Assembly (NCBI GenBank): GCA_002389665.1
Contig: DGNO01000006.1
Span: forward strand, 287,842-351,841
Direction: 5' to 3'
DNA: 64,000 nucleotides
DNA from: Rhodobiaceae bacterium UBA4490
GTDB taxonomy: Bacteria; Pseudomonadota; Alphaproteobacteria; Parvibaculales; Parvibaculaceae
How positions within the stretch are numbered: the stretch's first letter is position 1; each line of letters starts with the position of its first letter. Below the pieces are notes generated by a model. The model was not told the DNA's origin, did not search any database, and worked only from the letters and a program-made list of their open reading frames with translations. A program made the translations under genes and the position numbers. Below are positions 9,262 to 17,779 of the stretch, one piece after another.

Positions 9262-9894
9262 TTAACTGGCCTGGCCGCCCTCTTCCTCGATGAGCTTGTT
9301 CATCCGCTCGGCCATAGCGGAAGGCGCGGTGCCGGGCCCGAAATGGGTGAGGAAGCCGCCATCCGGCCCCATGAAATAGAGCACGGAAGAATGGTCCATC
9401 GTGTACTCGGCGGAGGAGCCCTCGTCTTCCACCTTGGCGTAATAGACCCGGTAGGCTTTGGCCGCAGCGGCGACTTCTTCCGGTGTGCCGGTCAGCCCCA
9501 CCAGGCGGGAATGGAAATGGCCGACATATTGGGCCAGCGCCTCGGGCGTATCGCGCTCCGGGTCGATGGTGATAAGGAGCGGCTGCACCTTCTCGGCGTT
9601 CTCCCCCATTTCCTCAAGCGCGGCGGACATGGTCTGCAATTCGGTGGGGCAGACATCCGGGCAATAGGTGAAGCCGAAATAGATGAGCTTGTACTGGCCC
9701 GCATAATCCTTCTCGGTGACGCGGTTGCCGTTGTGATCCGTCAGCTCGAACGGCCCGCCGATCAGCGCGCGGTTCTGCGCCTGGGAACTTGCGCCCTCTT
9801 CGGAAGGCGGCAAAAGCGTGCTCAAGGAAAGGCCGATCAGCACGGCAGCGACAACCGCAAGGGCGATGAGAAGGGTTTTCTGGCTGCCGGACAT
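9262..9894 (-). CDS. SCO1/SenC family copper chaperone for cytochrome oxidase
   Basis: 210 residues. An N-terminal signal anchor (~8-30) places the thioredoxin-like domain in the periplasm. The copper-binding pair is intact: YCPDVCPTELQTM (Cys-x3-Cys) and the downstream histidine in YTMDHSSVLYF. ITIDPERDTPE is another family signature. The protein delivers copper to the CuA/CuB centre of haem-copper oxidases. In Rhodobacter, senC adjoins regBA; here regBA lies only 2 kb away with two unrelated genes between, a loosened version of that arrangement. Confidence 0.93.
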   Translation of the reverse strand: MSGSQKTLLIALAVVAAVLIGLSLSTLLPPSEEGASSQAQNRALIGGPFELTDHNGNRVTEKDYAGQYKLIYFGFTYCPDVCPTELQTMSAALEEMGENAEKVQPLLITIDPERDTPEALAQYVGHFHSRLVGLTGTPEEVAAAAKAYRVYYAKVEDEGSSAEYTMDHSSVLYFMGPDGGFLTHFGPGTAPSAMAERMNKLIEEEGGQAS

Positions 9895-10127
9895 GCTCTT
9901 TTCCTTTTGCTCTCTGGGCTGCTCTCTGGTTCTGCTCTCTTGGCGCTACCGGCCTATAGATAAGCCGAGCCGGACGGGTTTGGCCAGAGCGGGCGGCGCT
10001 GAAAGGGCCGCGTCATCTGCGCGCGGGGGCGGAGATTTTTTGCTATTCTGCGCCCGCAATTGCAGTATAGCCGCCGCTGAAACCTTTCGAGCGGAAAGGC
10101 GCAGGCAGAAGGCTACAAGGATTTGTG

Positions 10128-10757
10128 ATGGTGAACGGAAAAAGCAGCAGAAGCAAAAAAGCCATGAGGGAGCACGGGGGCATGAAGCGGGCCTTTTTCG
10201 CAGCGCTCGCCCTTTCCGCTTTTATCTTTGCGGCAGGCGCGCCGGTCAGTGCCATTCAGCGGCCTTCCGTCGTCACCCCCGATACCCCTTACATCGAGGC
10301 GATCCGTAAAGGCGACCTCGATACGATCAAGGCGGAGCTGACACGTGGCACGCGCATCGACACGCGCGACAAGCTCGGCCGGCCCGCCCTCATCGTCGCC
10401 ATCATGTTCGGCGAACGGGACATTGCCCATTACCTGCTCGAACAGGGCGCCCGGCCCGATTTGAAGGACAAATCCGGCAATAGTGCGCTCTGTTACATCG
10501 CCCAGAGCGGCAATGCGGTGCTGGGCGAAGCGCTTTTGAAAGCGGGCGCGGACCCGGACCGCACCTGCGAGGAGCGCGAAACGCCGATCATCATCGCGGC
10601 GCGGGCGGGCCATGAAGAACTCGTCGATCTTCTCATCGAATATAAGGCGGATCTGGAAGCCTCGGACCTGACAGGGCGCACGGCGCTCTCCCTTGCAAGG
10701 GACCGGCGCCATAGAGGCATCGTCAAAGCCCTTGAAACGGCGGGGGCTTCTTACTGA
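10128..10757 (+). CDS. Secreted ankyrin-repeat protein
   Basis: 209 residues. A signal peptide with a long basic n-region ends near residue 42 (ALALSAFIFAAGAPVSA), so the protein should be periplasmic. Four to five ankyrin repeats follow, with recognisable units such as DKLGRPALIVAIMFGERDIA, KDKSGNSALCYIAQSGN, ETPIIIAARAGHEELVDLL and DLTGRTALSLARDR. The ATG at 10128 has AAGGA 6 bases upstream; a later ATG at 10182 would give a standard short signal peptide and cannot be excluded. Periplasmic ankyrin proteins of this size are sometimes paired with catalase, but katA here is 10 kb away. Binding partner unknown. Confidence 0.85.
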   Translation: MVNGKSSRSKKAMREHGGMKRAFFAALALSAFIFAAGAPVSAIQRPSVVTPDTPYIEAIRKGDLDTIKAELTRGTRIDTRDKLGRPALIVAIMFGERDIAHYLLEQGARPDLKDKSGNSALCYIAQSGNAVLGEALLKAGADPDRTCEERETPIIIAARAGHEELVDLLIEYKADLEASDLTGRTALSLARDRRHRGIVKALETAGASY

Positions 10758-10822
10758 AGCCTTTTAGGGCGGCGGCTCAGCGCACTGGACAGCGGCCCTC
10801 CGGCTGCCTATCTGTCTAATTC

Positions 10823-11887
10823 ATGAAGCAGAACAAACCTTCCGCGCGCGGCGGCGCGCATAAAACGGCAGGCGGGCCGGATGCTCACCGGCCCTGGCAT
10901 CATTTGCCGGGCGGGCGGTTCCGCAATCCCGCCGGCAGCCCCGTGCGCAGTCAGGCGCCGGTCAAATGCACGCTGCCGTTTTTCGCGCGCATGGTCCGCC
11001 AAAGCTTCGATACGGTGGAGGTGCCGGACGGGCACGTCATTCCCCGCCCCCTCGCGCACCGCGCGCTTTCGGATCATATGGTCAAGCAAGGCGATTTCCT
11101 GACCTGGCTCGGTCATGCCTCGTTTCTTCTGCGCCTCAACGGCAAGGTTATTCTCACCGACCCTTATCTGACGCGTTATGCGGGTCCCGCCGGGCTTGGG
11201 CCGAAACGCTATGTGAAAAGCGGCATCGCCATCGGTGATCTGCCGCCTGTCGATTATCTCGTCGTCAGTCACAATCATTATGATCATCTGGATGAGCGCG
11301 CGCTGGCCCGTCTGCCCGGCAAGGAGCGCATGACCGTCATCGTGCCGCTGCGGCTCGGGGAGTTTTTCACCGCGCGCGGCTTCAAGAATGTGGTGGAGCT
11401 TGACTGGCACGATGCTTATGACGCCGGCGGGCTGACCATCACGGCGCTGCCGGTCGTGCACTGGTCGCGCCGCTCCGGCTTCGACACGAACCGCACGTTG
11501 TGGGCCGGTTTTTCTTTGAAGAGCGAACGCCATCATGTGTTCTTCGGCGGCGACAGCGCCTATGGCCCGGTCTTCGAGGAAATCGGCAAAGCCTATGGGC
11601 CTTTCGATACGGCGCTGATCGGCATCGGCGCCTATGAGCCGCGCGTCATGATGGCCGCTTCCCACGCCAATCCGGAAGAAGCGGTGGCGATCGGCCGGGA
11701 TATCGGCGCCAAGCGCCTGGTCGGCATGCATTGGGGCACGGTGGTGCTCACCGCCGAGCCGCCCTTCGAGCCGCCGGAGCGGTTTATGAAAGCCGGGCGC
11801 GAGAGCGGCTATACCAATCATGATCTCTGGATCATGGCGATCGGTGAGACGCGCGATCTCTCCGATCCCTGGCCCGCCAATATGTAA
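10823..11887 (+). CDS. MBL-fold metal-dependent hydrolase (NAPE-PLD/UlaG-like)
   Basis: 354 residues. The metallo-beta-lactamase signature SHNHYDHLD carries HxHxDH, with further ligands in LPVVHWSRRSG, FFGGDSAYG and GMHWGT. The N-terminal FLTWLGHASFLLRLNGK and ILTDPYL strands, together with the HHLPGGRFRNP segment, match bacterial homologues of N-acyl-phosphatidylethanolamine phospholipase D. A di-zinc phosphodiesterase acting on lipids is plausible but unproven. There is no clear ribosome site before the ATG at 10823; the early conserved GRFRNP region supports this start over later ones. Confidence 0.88.
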   Translation: MKQNKPSARGGAHKTAGGPDAHRPWHHLPGGRFRNPAGSPVRSQAPVKCTLPFFARMVRQSFDTVEVPDGHVIPRPLAHRALSDHMVKQGDFLTWLGHASFLLRLNGKVILTDPYLTRYAGPAGLGPKRYVKSGIAIGDLPPVDYLVVSHNHYDHLDERALARLPGKERMTVIVPLRLGEFFTARGFKNVVELDWHDAYDAGGLTITALPVVHWSRRSGFDTNRTLWAGFSLKSERHHVFFGGDSAYGPVFEEIGKAYGPFDTALIGIGAYEPRVMMAASHANPEEAVAIGRDIGAKRLVGMHWGTVVLTAEPPFEPPERFMKAGRESGYTNHDLWIMAIGETRDLSDPWPANM

Positions 11888-12007
11888 AATCCTTTGGCTT
11901 GATCTGAATGGCTTGATCCGGGCCGCTGCGGTGATTTATCCCGCAAGCGCGGGCGGGCGTGTATGCTCGTGGCTCAATGCGTCAAGCGCTCGGGAGAAAG
12001 GCCAGCG

Positions 12008-13375
12008 ATGAGCGATCACACCATTACCAGCGATTTCAAGGAACCGCGCCGCTTCGGCAAAGACCGGATGCGGCGGCTTGGTACGGAAAGCGGCGTGCGC
12101 CTGCAAACCCAGGTGCTTTTGCGCTGGATGGCGGTGGCCGGCCAGCTTGCTGCCGTGCTGATGGTGGATTTCGCCCTCGGCTTCGATCTGCCGCTCGGTA
12201 TATGCCTCGGGGCGATTGCCGCTTCCGCCTGGCTGAATGTCTTTCTCGCTGTGCGCTATCCCACGACGCGGCGTTTGCCGGACGGACAGGCCGCACTTTA
12301 TTTCGGCTATGACGTTTTGCAGCTTGCGGTGCTTCTCTATCTTACGGGCGGGCTTGCCAATCCTTTCGCGCTGCTCTTCCTCGTGCCGGTGACAATTTCG
12401 GCAACGACGCTGTCGCTGCGCTCCACCGTCTCGCTCTGGTTTCTGGCGGCGGCGCTGGTCAGCTTCCTCGCCTTCTTCCATCAGCCCTTGCCCTGGCAGG
12501 AAGGCGAGCCGCTGATCCTCGACTTTCTTTACATTCTCGGCATCTGGGTGGCGCTCGAGCTCGGGCTTGGTTTCATGGCGGTTTATGCCTGGCGGATCGC
12601 GCAGGAATCAAAACGCATGTCCGATGCTTTGACCGCCACGCAATTGGTGCTCGCCCGCGAGCAGCGCCTTTCGGCCATCGACGGGCTTGCAGCCGCGGCC
12701 GCCCATGAGCTCGGCACGCCGCTCGGCACGATCTCGCTTGTGACGAAAGAATTGCAGCGCGGGATGCCCGACGAAGAACAATTGCGCGAGGACCTTGCGC
12801 TGCTTCATAGCCAGGCGGAACGCTGCCGCGATATTCTCTCGCGCCTGACGCGCCAGCCCGATGAGCGCGACGCGCTTCTTGCCCGCCAGCCCGTCTCGCT
12901 GCTCTTGAATGAAATCGTCGATCCTTACCGCGGCTCCGACGTTTCCATTCAGATCGAGCTGGAAGCGGAAGGCGAAACGACGGAGCCGGTGCTGCCGCGC
13001 GATCCGGAAATCATGTACGGGCTCGGCAATCTCGTGGAAAACGCCAGCGACTTTGCCGAGGATAAAGTCATCGTCAAAGCGGTCTTTTCCAACGAGCGCA
13101 TGCATATCCGCCTGATCGACGATGGGCCGGGCTTTCCCGCCGATATCCTGGAAAAGCTGGGCGAGCCCTACATCACCACGCGCCCGCGCAGCGGCCTTGC
13201 CGACGAGCGCGAGGAACATGAAGGGATGGGGCTCGGCTTTTTCATCGCCAAGACCTTTCTGGAACGCTCGGGCGCCGATGTGAGCATTGCAAATCGCGGC
13301 GATGGGGTGTCGGGCGCGATTGTGACGGTGGAATGGCCGCGCGCCTTGATCGAAGCCAGCAGCCGGGACGTATAA
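12008..13375 (+). CDS. regB: Redox-responsive sensor histidine kinase RegB/PrrB/ActS
   Basis: 455 residues. Six membrane helices occupy ~40-195 and contain GGLANPFALL, the GGxxNPF ubiquinone-site motif diagnostic of this family. The kinase core begins with the H-box AAAAHELGTPLGTI; exactly 40 residues past the phospho-acceptor His is the cysteine of SQAERCRDIL, the equivalent of the redox-active Cys265 of Rhodobacter RegB. The N-box (GLGNLVENASDFA) and G-boxes (DDGPGFP, GMGLGFFIAKTF) complete an active ATPase domain. The kinase controls respiratory, carbon- and nitrogen-fixation or photosynthesis genes in response to quinone redox state. The ATG at 12008 has GGAGAAAGG upstream. regA follows 141 bases later. 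Confidence 0.93.
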   Translation: MSDHTITSDFKEPRRFGKDRMRRLGTESGVRLQTQVLLRWMAVAGQLAAVLMVDFALGFDLPLGICLGAIAASAWLNVFLAVRYPTTRRLPDGQAALYFGYDVLQLAVLLYLTGGLANPFALLFLVPVTISATTLSLRSTVSLWFLAAALVSFLAFFHQPLPWQEGEPLILDFLYILGIWVALELGLGFMAVYAWRIAQESKRMSDALTATQLVLAREQRLSAIDGLAAAAAHELGTPLGTISLVTKELQRGMPDEEQLREDLALLHSQAERCRDILSRLTRQPDERDALLARQPVSLLLNEIVDPYRGSDVSIQIELEAEGETTEPVLPRDPEIMYGLGNLVENASDFAEDKVIVKAVFSNERMHIRLIDDGPGFPADILEKLGEPYITTRPRSGLADEREEHEGMGLGFFIAKTFLERSGADVSIANRGDGVSGAIVTVEWPRALIEASSRDV

Positions 13376-13516
13376 GCGGGGACTGGACCCGTTAATTAAG
13401 TGTCTGGCCGGTCTCACAAAAGTTGGCGCGGGCGGAAAGAAAGCCTAAATTATGAGCATGGGCTTTTATCGGGTAAGAGCCCTGCAGAGAATAGGGCAGA
13501 AGGTAAGGAGAGCGCT

Positions 13517-14086
13517 GTGAGCGGAACGGAAACGGCAGGACAGGGCGAAACGGGCGCGGGCGAAGAGCGCACGCTGTTGCTCGTTGACGATGACAAGCCG
13601 TTTCTCACGAGGCTCAGCCGCGCGATGGAAGGGCGCGGCTTCGAGGTGACGATTGCCGAAACCGTGGCCGACGGCAAGGCGCTGGCGCGTGCCGGCAAGC
13701 CAGCCTATGCGGTGGTGGACCTGCGCCTTGAAGACGGCAACGGGCTCGATGTGGTTATGGCGCTGCATGAGGCCCGGCCCGATGCGCGCGCCGTGGTGCT
13801 GACCGGCTACGGCAATATCGCAACGGCGGTTGCCGCGGTGAAACTCGGCGCGGTGGATTATCTTGCCAAGCCCGCCGATGCCGACCAGGTGGAAGCGGCA
13901 TTGCTCGCCAAAGGCGACGGCATCGCCCCGCCGCCGGAAAACCCGATGTCGGCGGACCGGGTGCGCTGGGAACATATCCAGCGCGTTTACGAGCAGTGCA
14001 ACCGCAATGTCTCTGAGACCGCGCGCCGCCTCAACATGCACCGGCGCACCTTGCAGCGCATTCTTGCGAAACGCGCGCCGAAGTAA
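13517..14086 (+). CDS. regA: Response regulator RegA/PrrA/ActR
   Basis: 189 residues, the family's usual length. The receiver domain has the acidic pair in LLVDDDKPF, the phospho-acceptor Asp in AVVDLRLEDGNGL, Thr in VVLTGYGNIATAV and Lys in YLAKPAD. A short proline linker (APPPENP) leads to the Fis-type helix-turn-helix, CNRNVSETARRLNMHRRTLQ, followed by RILAKRAPK, nearly invariant among RegA proteins. The start is the GTG at 13517 with AAGGAG 7 bases upstream; the upstream in-frame extension lacks receiver homology. It is the cognate partner of the adjacent RegB. Confidence 0.93.
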   Translation: MSGTETAGQGETGAGEERTLLLVDDDKPFLTRLSRAMEGRGFEVTIAETVADGKALARAGKPAYAVVDLRLEDGNGLDVVMALHEARPDARAVVLTGYGNIATAVAAVKLGAVDYLAKPADADQVEAALLAKGDGIAPPPENPMSADRVRWEHIQRVYEQCNRNVSETARRLNMHRRTLQRILAKRAPK

Positions 14087-14118
14087 GCGGCTTTCGTTTT
14101 CTCTTTAGATTTGTTTTT

Positions 14119-14213
14119 CGTCACCTCTCGGGTCCGATCCAGGGGGCTATACAGTGCTTCGGGCTTCGTGTGGACCCCGGCACGGGGGCCGGGGTGACGG
14201 GGAGAGTGTGAGG
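14119..14213. repeat. Intergenic palindromic repeat, copy 1
   Basis: About 95 bases beginning CGTCACCTCTCGGGTCCGAT and ending GGTGACGGGGAGAGTGTGAG. It is the degenerate partner of the copy at 14278. CGTCAC/GTGACG ends and a GGACCC core make it a weak hairpin in either direction. The type resembles the dispersed CGTCACCCxxGGCTTGACC elements common between alphaproteobacterial genes. Confidence 0.6.
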
Positions 14214-14277
14214 CGGGGCAGGACGACCTCTCCAGCGCAGCTAAAGTGAGCGGCTTTCAGCTTGTTGTTTTTTAGTT

Positions 14278-14373
14278 CGTCACCCTCGGGCTTGACCCGA
14301 GGGTCCATACGGCGCTGCGGTTTGGCGCGGCTTTATTATGGACCACGGCTCGGGTGACAGGGAGAGTGTGAGG
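14278..14373. repeat. Intergenic palindromic repeat, copy 2
   Basis: About 96 bases, CGTCACCCTCGGGCTTGACC at the left and GGTGACAGGGAGAGTGTGAG at the right. Its left arm folds on itself (CCCTCGGGCTTGACCCGAGGG). The last 19 bases are almost identical to copy 1. It lies immediately before the end of mmcB and may help terminate that operon. Confidence 0.6.
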
Positions 14374-14384
14374 TGAGGTCGAAG

Positions 14385-14861
14385 TCAAACGCCGCTGTCG
14401 ATGGCAAGATGGGCGCGGCGGGCGGCGACGCGGGCGAAGAGCAGGGTGACGGCCTTGCGCCGCGCGGCGGGCAATCTGTCTTCCGGGCTTTCGCGTAAAA
14501 TCTCCGCGCCGAACTGATCGGCGACGATGAGGCCCGTTTCTTCCGGCAGCACCTCGCGGGGAAAGTCCATCGGCACGGCGAAAAAGAAACGGTCGCAGAA
14601 ATCGAGATAATCTTCCCATTTCTGATCGGCGCGAAAATCGGCAAGGCTCGATTTGATTTCAACGGCGATGATCTCGCCTTTCGCGTTGATGCCCGCCACG
14701 TCGATCCGCCGCCCGGTCTTCAGCGAAAATTCGGTGAGCGGGGCAAAGCCCATATGAATGAGAAGGCGGCAGACGCCGCGCTGCACGGCAGCGGCGGTGG
14801 GAGACTGGCGTCCGTCCACAATGGCGAAGTCGAGATCTTCATGCGTGATCTTGCCGCTCAT
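14385..14861 (-). CDS. mmcB: MmcB family DNA repair protein
   Basis: 158 residues, full length for the family. It has a restriction-endonuclease-like PD-(D/E)xK core: GRRIDVAGINAKGEIIAVEI followed by KSS gives the D...ExK triad, and WEDYLDFCDRFFFAVP is a typical MmcB segment. Caulobacter MmcB was tied to a mitomycin-C damage response and is proposed to help mutagenic or tolerance pathways. The gene overlaps the upstream kinase gene by 4 bases (ATGA), so the two are translated from one message. Confidence 0.85.
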   Translation of the reverse strand: MSGKITHEDLDFAIVDGRQSPTAAAVQRGVCRLLIHMGFAPLTEFSLKTGRRIDVAGINAKGEIIAVEIKSSLADFRADQKWEDYLDFCDRFFFAVPMDFPREVLPEETGLIVADQFGAEILRESPEDRLPAARRKAVTLLFARVAARRAHLAIDSGV

Positions 14862-15766
14862 GCCGTCTCAATCCCGGCTTGATGAAGGCAGTGCTCGAGA
14901 AGCCCGCGCAGGCGCTGGGCGGTGCGGATATGGGTGGAGGCTTCGATGGCATAGGAAGTGAGCGCATCGAGGGCCGCGCCAAGATAATAGCGCCGCCGGT
15001 CAAGCGCGCCGCCGCCTGCCTTATAGCCGCGGAAAATCGCATCGCGCCAATCGGGCCGGATTTCAAAATGCCGCCATTCCGCCTCGCCCCAGCCAAGCCC
15101 GCATTCGGCCCAATCAAGAAGACCGAACCCGACCTCAGGATCATAGACCACGTTTTCAAGATGCAGATCGCCGTGCAGAAAAACCGGCGCGGCGGTCTCC
15201 TCCTCAAGGCCTTTGCCGATCATATCCGCCATGGCCAGAAGCTCGGGCGCGGAAAGGCGCGGGCGGGCAAGTTGCAGAAACCGCTGCAAGGGATCGCCAG
15301 GTGCAGGATCAGGGGCAGGTAAGGCGTGAAGCCCGGCAAGGGCGGCGCCCAGCTCCTCGCCCATTTCATCGGCGCTGCGCCGGGCAAGGGCCTGCGGGTG
15401 GGAAAGCGGCAGGCCGGTGAGTCTTTCCATGCGCAGCCAGTGGCCGAGCGGACCATGCGGGCCGCTGACGCCCCTAAGGGGGCCATGCGCATGAAGACGC
15501 GGCGCGCGGAGGGACGCGGGCAGGGCGGTGTCTTGCAAGTGCGTGAGTGCCAGCACCTCGCGCCGGAACGCGCCTTCGGCACCGCCGAGCGCGCGGCCTT
15601 GGCCGACGGTTTTCAGCACGCTGCCATCGCCAAGATCGAAGACGGGCCCGCGCAGCCCCGCGCCGATCACCGGCCAGGGCGCCGCGGGCAGCGCATGGCC
15701 GTCTTCCGCCAGTCTTTCATGCAAAGAACGGCTGAGCGCAGCGGCTTGGTCGGGACTGAGGATCAT
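14858..15766 (-). CDS. Phosphotransferase family protein (fructosamine-kinase/APH-like)
   Basis: 302 residues. HGDLHLENVVYD (near residue 195) is the catalytic loop and LLDWAECGLGWGEAEW the metal-binding loop of protein-kinase-like small-molecule kinases. The N-terminal lobe carries GDGSVLKTVGQG, with the ATP lysine. The spacing and DLHLENV pattern lean toward the fructosamine/ketosamine-3-kinase side of the fold, but the substrate is unproved. It forms an operon with mmcB through a 4-base overlap; a functional link to DNA repair is not obvious. A second APH-type gene sits at 540-1442. Confidence 0.82.
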   Translation of the reverse strand: MILSPDQAAALSRSLHERLAEDGHALPAAPWPVIGAGLRGPVFDLGDGSVLKTVGQGRALGGAEGAFRREVLALTHLQDTALPASLRAPRLHAHGPLRGVSGPHGPLGHWLRMERLTGLPLSHPQALARRSADEMGEELGAALAGLHALPAPDPAPGDPLQRFLQLARPRLSAPELLAMADMIGKGLEEETAAPVFLHGDLHLENVVYDPEVGFGLLDWAECGLGWGEAEWRHFEIRPDWRDAIFRGYKAGGGALDRRRYYLGAALDALTSYAIEASTHIRTAQRLRGLLEHCLHQAGIETA

Positions 15767-15826
15767 GGTGCATCTTAAGGAGCGGGCGGGCGCCAGAGCA
15801 AGCAGGCAAAAAAGAGCAAGCGCATA

Positions 15827-15855
15827 AAAAAAGAGCGGCCCGGGGGCCGCTCTTT
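15827..15855 (-). terminator. Rho-independent terminator of the diiron-protein gene
   Basis: Stem AAAGAGCGGCC / GGCCGCTCTTT (11 bp, 4-base loop), followed on the minus strand by a run of seven T residues. It lies 28 bases past the stop of the gene ending at 15883. Confidence 0.88.
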
Positions 15856-15882
15856 CACACCGAGGGAGGTGAGGATCGCTGC

Positions 15883-17010
15883 TTACTCGGCAGCGGATAC
15901 TTTCGAAAGCGCGTCGGTATTTGCGCTGAAGTTGATCGTCTTGAGGTACTTGATACCTTCTTCGGCGATGTCGTCGCCGACCATCCGGTCGCCTTCGTCG
16001 CGCAGCTCGTCCATGTCCACATAGGTGGCATAGAAAGCTTTCGTGCGATCGGTGATGATGCCGGCTTTCAGCAGCGTCTTGATCAGCACGCGGAAGATGT
16101 TCGTGCCTTCCTTCATCTGCTCGCGGCGGTCATCGTCGGTCACCGCTTCGATCATTTCAGCCTGCACGGTTTCCCAGTCGAGGCCGAACTGCGGATAAAG
16201 CACTTTCTTCTGCTCGGGGTTCACGAGGTTGAAGAGCAGCGTCTGGAAGCAATGGGCGGCCCAATCCTCGATGATCTCCTGTTCTTCCTTGGAGAGTTTC
16301 GGGATCGTGCGGTCGGCCCAGATCTTGCCGAACTTGTGGTGGAAGGCTTCGTCCGTCATGACGAGCTGCGTCAGCTTGACGAGCAGCGGGTCGTTGGAGC
16401 GGGTGTAGAGCGAGGCGAAGGCGCCCATGGCAAGGCCTTCGACCAGCATCTGCATGCCGACGATCTTTTTATAGACTTCCGGCGCATTCACGATGTCGGT
16501 GAGCAGATCGCCCAGCGTCTGGCCGACCGGGAGCGGCTTGCCCCAGCGGGCCTGCACGTAGCGCGAGAAAGCCGTGACGTGACGGGCTTCTTCGCGCGTC
16601 TGGTTGGCGGCATATTCCTGTGCGCCCGGATCGCGCAGAATGTGGCAGAGGCTCGCGGAAAGGTTCAGCGCGCCTTGCTCGCCATGCAGAATGGCCGAAA
16701 GCATCCAGCGGGCGCTTTCGTTGGCGAAGCGGATTTTCTCTTTTTCGGAGAGCTTCTGGAAACAGGGCAGGCGGAGTTCGACGATGAACTCTTCCGGCAT
16801 GATCATCTCGTTCTCCATGTCGAAGGACTCGGAGAAGTCGATATATTTTTCGTCCAGCGGATCCCAGAAATGGTCATGGGTCGCGGAAATGATCTTGTCG
16901 AACGCCGTCGAACGCGCACCGTAGCGCTCGACATCCATCATGGCCGGAAAATCATCCGGCGCGACGGCATCATAAGCTTCGTCTTTGGTGATCTGACGAA
17001 TGTCGGTCAT
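15883..17010 (-). CDS. Ferritin-like diiron carboxylate protein (putative oxygenase)
   Basis: 375 residues, no signal peptide. A four-helix diiron site is indicated by two E-x2-H motifs: EEARHVTAF (~residue 142) and DEAFHHKF (~224). Further acidic residues come from the ILHGEQGALN helix (~108) and the EGLAMGAF helix (~193). This arrangement resembles AurF/ribonucleotide-reductase-like oxygenases and a group of unnamed diiron proteins found beside RND/MMPL carriers in lipid- or steroid-using proteobacteria. A GGAGG box 5 bases before the ATG at 17010 and smooth codon use suggest strong translation. It diverges from the RND transporter gene across a 770-base gap. Substrate unknown. Confidence 0.75.
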   Translation of the reverse strand: MTDIRQITKDEAYDAVAPDDFPAMMDVERYGARSTAFDKIISATHDHFWDPLDEKYIDFSESFDMENEMIMPEEFIVELRLPCFQKLSEKEKIRFANESARWMLSAILHGEQGALNLSASLCHILRDPGAQEYAANQTREEARHVTAFSRYVQARWGKPLPVGQTLGDLLTDIVNAPEVYKKIVGMQMLVEGLAMGAFASLYTRSNDPLLVKLTQLVMTDEAFHHKFGKIWADRTIPKLSKEEQEIIEDWAAHCFQTLLFNLVNPEQKKVLYPQFGLDWETVQAEMIEAVTDDDRREQMKEGTNIFRVLIKTLLKAGIITDRTKAFYATYVDMDELRDEGDRMVGDDIAEEGIKYLKTINFSANTDALSKVSAAE

Positions 17011-17176
17011 TTAGTCCTCCAGAAGCGGCACAATGGCAAAGCGCCCGGTTTATTCCGGCGTCTCCACCCGATTGAACGCCAAGGCGCGCCCGGCCCTTAA
17101 TTCAGGCCTTCAAAAGCTACGCCGTCGTTCCCTACCAGATTGTCAAGATAGGGGGCGGCACGGGGGCTTTCAAGAT

Positions 17177-17200
17177 AAAAATGACGGGTGTGTCATCTTT
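17177..17200. promoter_or_regulatory. Candidate operator in the diiron-gene promoter
   Basis: Inverted repeat AAAAATGAC-N6-GTCATCTTT, arms matching at 8 of 9 positions, placed where transcription from the predicted minus-strand promoter would begin. The shape fits a dimeric TetR-, MarR- or GntR-type repressor; which one is not readable. Confidence 0.45.
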
Positions 17201-17202
17201 CC

Positions 17203-17231
17203 ATTAAGCATAGTTATCGTAAGCTTATCAA
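17203..17231 (-). promoter_or_regulatory. Candidate sigma-70 promoter for the diiron-protein gene
   Basis: On the minus strand, TTGATA (17231-17226), a 17-base spacer, then CTTAAT (17208-17203). The -35 matches 5 of 6 and the -10 4 of 6. It would give a leader of about 185 bases before the ATG at 17010. Confidence 0.4.
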
Positions 17232-17779
17232 AGCTGAGTGAAGAGCAGGCCTGAGGCCTTTGGGAGGCCTTTGGCAGGGCTGGCTAGGGTAAATTGGTTA
17301 AAATTGGAGCAATCGGGAGCCGGGGGAGATGGCCCGGGCGGCGGCGGCGGCGAAAGAGAAGGTAAACGGCCTGCGGCGCAGCGTCCCTTTTTGTGTGTGC
17401 GGCGTTACATTTCCCGAAAAACTGTGCTATCGAGCGTCAGGTTGGGCGAAAACTGCAAGCCAATTCAGGCACCATAATGCTAGTCTGCTCAGCCGGGGAC
17501 GTAAGAAAAAGAACCGGGAAACCGGCAGCGGGAACAAACATGGGAGGGGGTCCGACTGTTGCGTATGCGACTGGCGTAGCACCTAGAACGATCAGGAAAG
17601 AGCACCTGTGTAACAGGACAATCTGACCCGGTCACACCCCCCGACAGTTTGATGACCAACCCCCGCACTTGATGCGTGGACGGATGATCTGTCCTTGCAT
17701 GAAGCGGCGGGTCGCGGGAGCGTTTATAAGTAAATAAGGGGGCTGCGCAGGTGCGCAGCTTAGGAAACGGGATAGGTCC
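17232..17779. other. Long non-coding gap upstream of the RND transporter
   Basis: About 550 bases with no credible protein gene: the small open frames lack ribosome sites and recognisable composition. I see an 11-base tandem duplication, AGGCCTTTGGG / AGGCCTTTGGC, at 17254-17275, and a weak CATAAT -10-like element at 17473. No known riboswitch or small-RNA family is recognisable by eye. A long 5' leader or an unannotated small RNA is possible. Confidence 0.5.

Noticed and set aside
13392..13399. TTAATTAA between regB and regA as a CtrA site
   Set aside because: The two TTAA halves abut and lack the seven-base spacing.
17329..17626. Small plus-strand open frames in the gap before the RND gene
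   Set aside because: No ribosome sites, low-complexity Ala/Arg or Cys-rich products, and mutual overlap; treated as non-coding.
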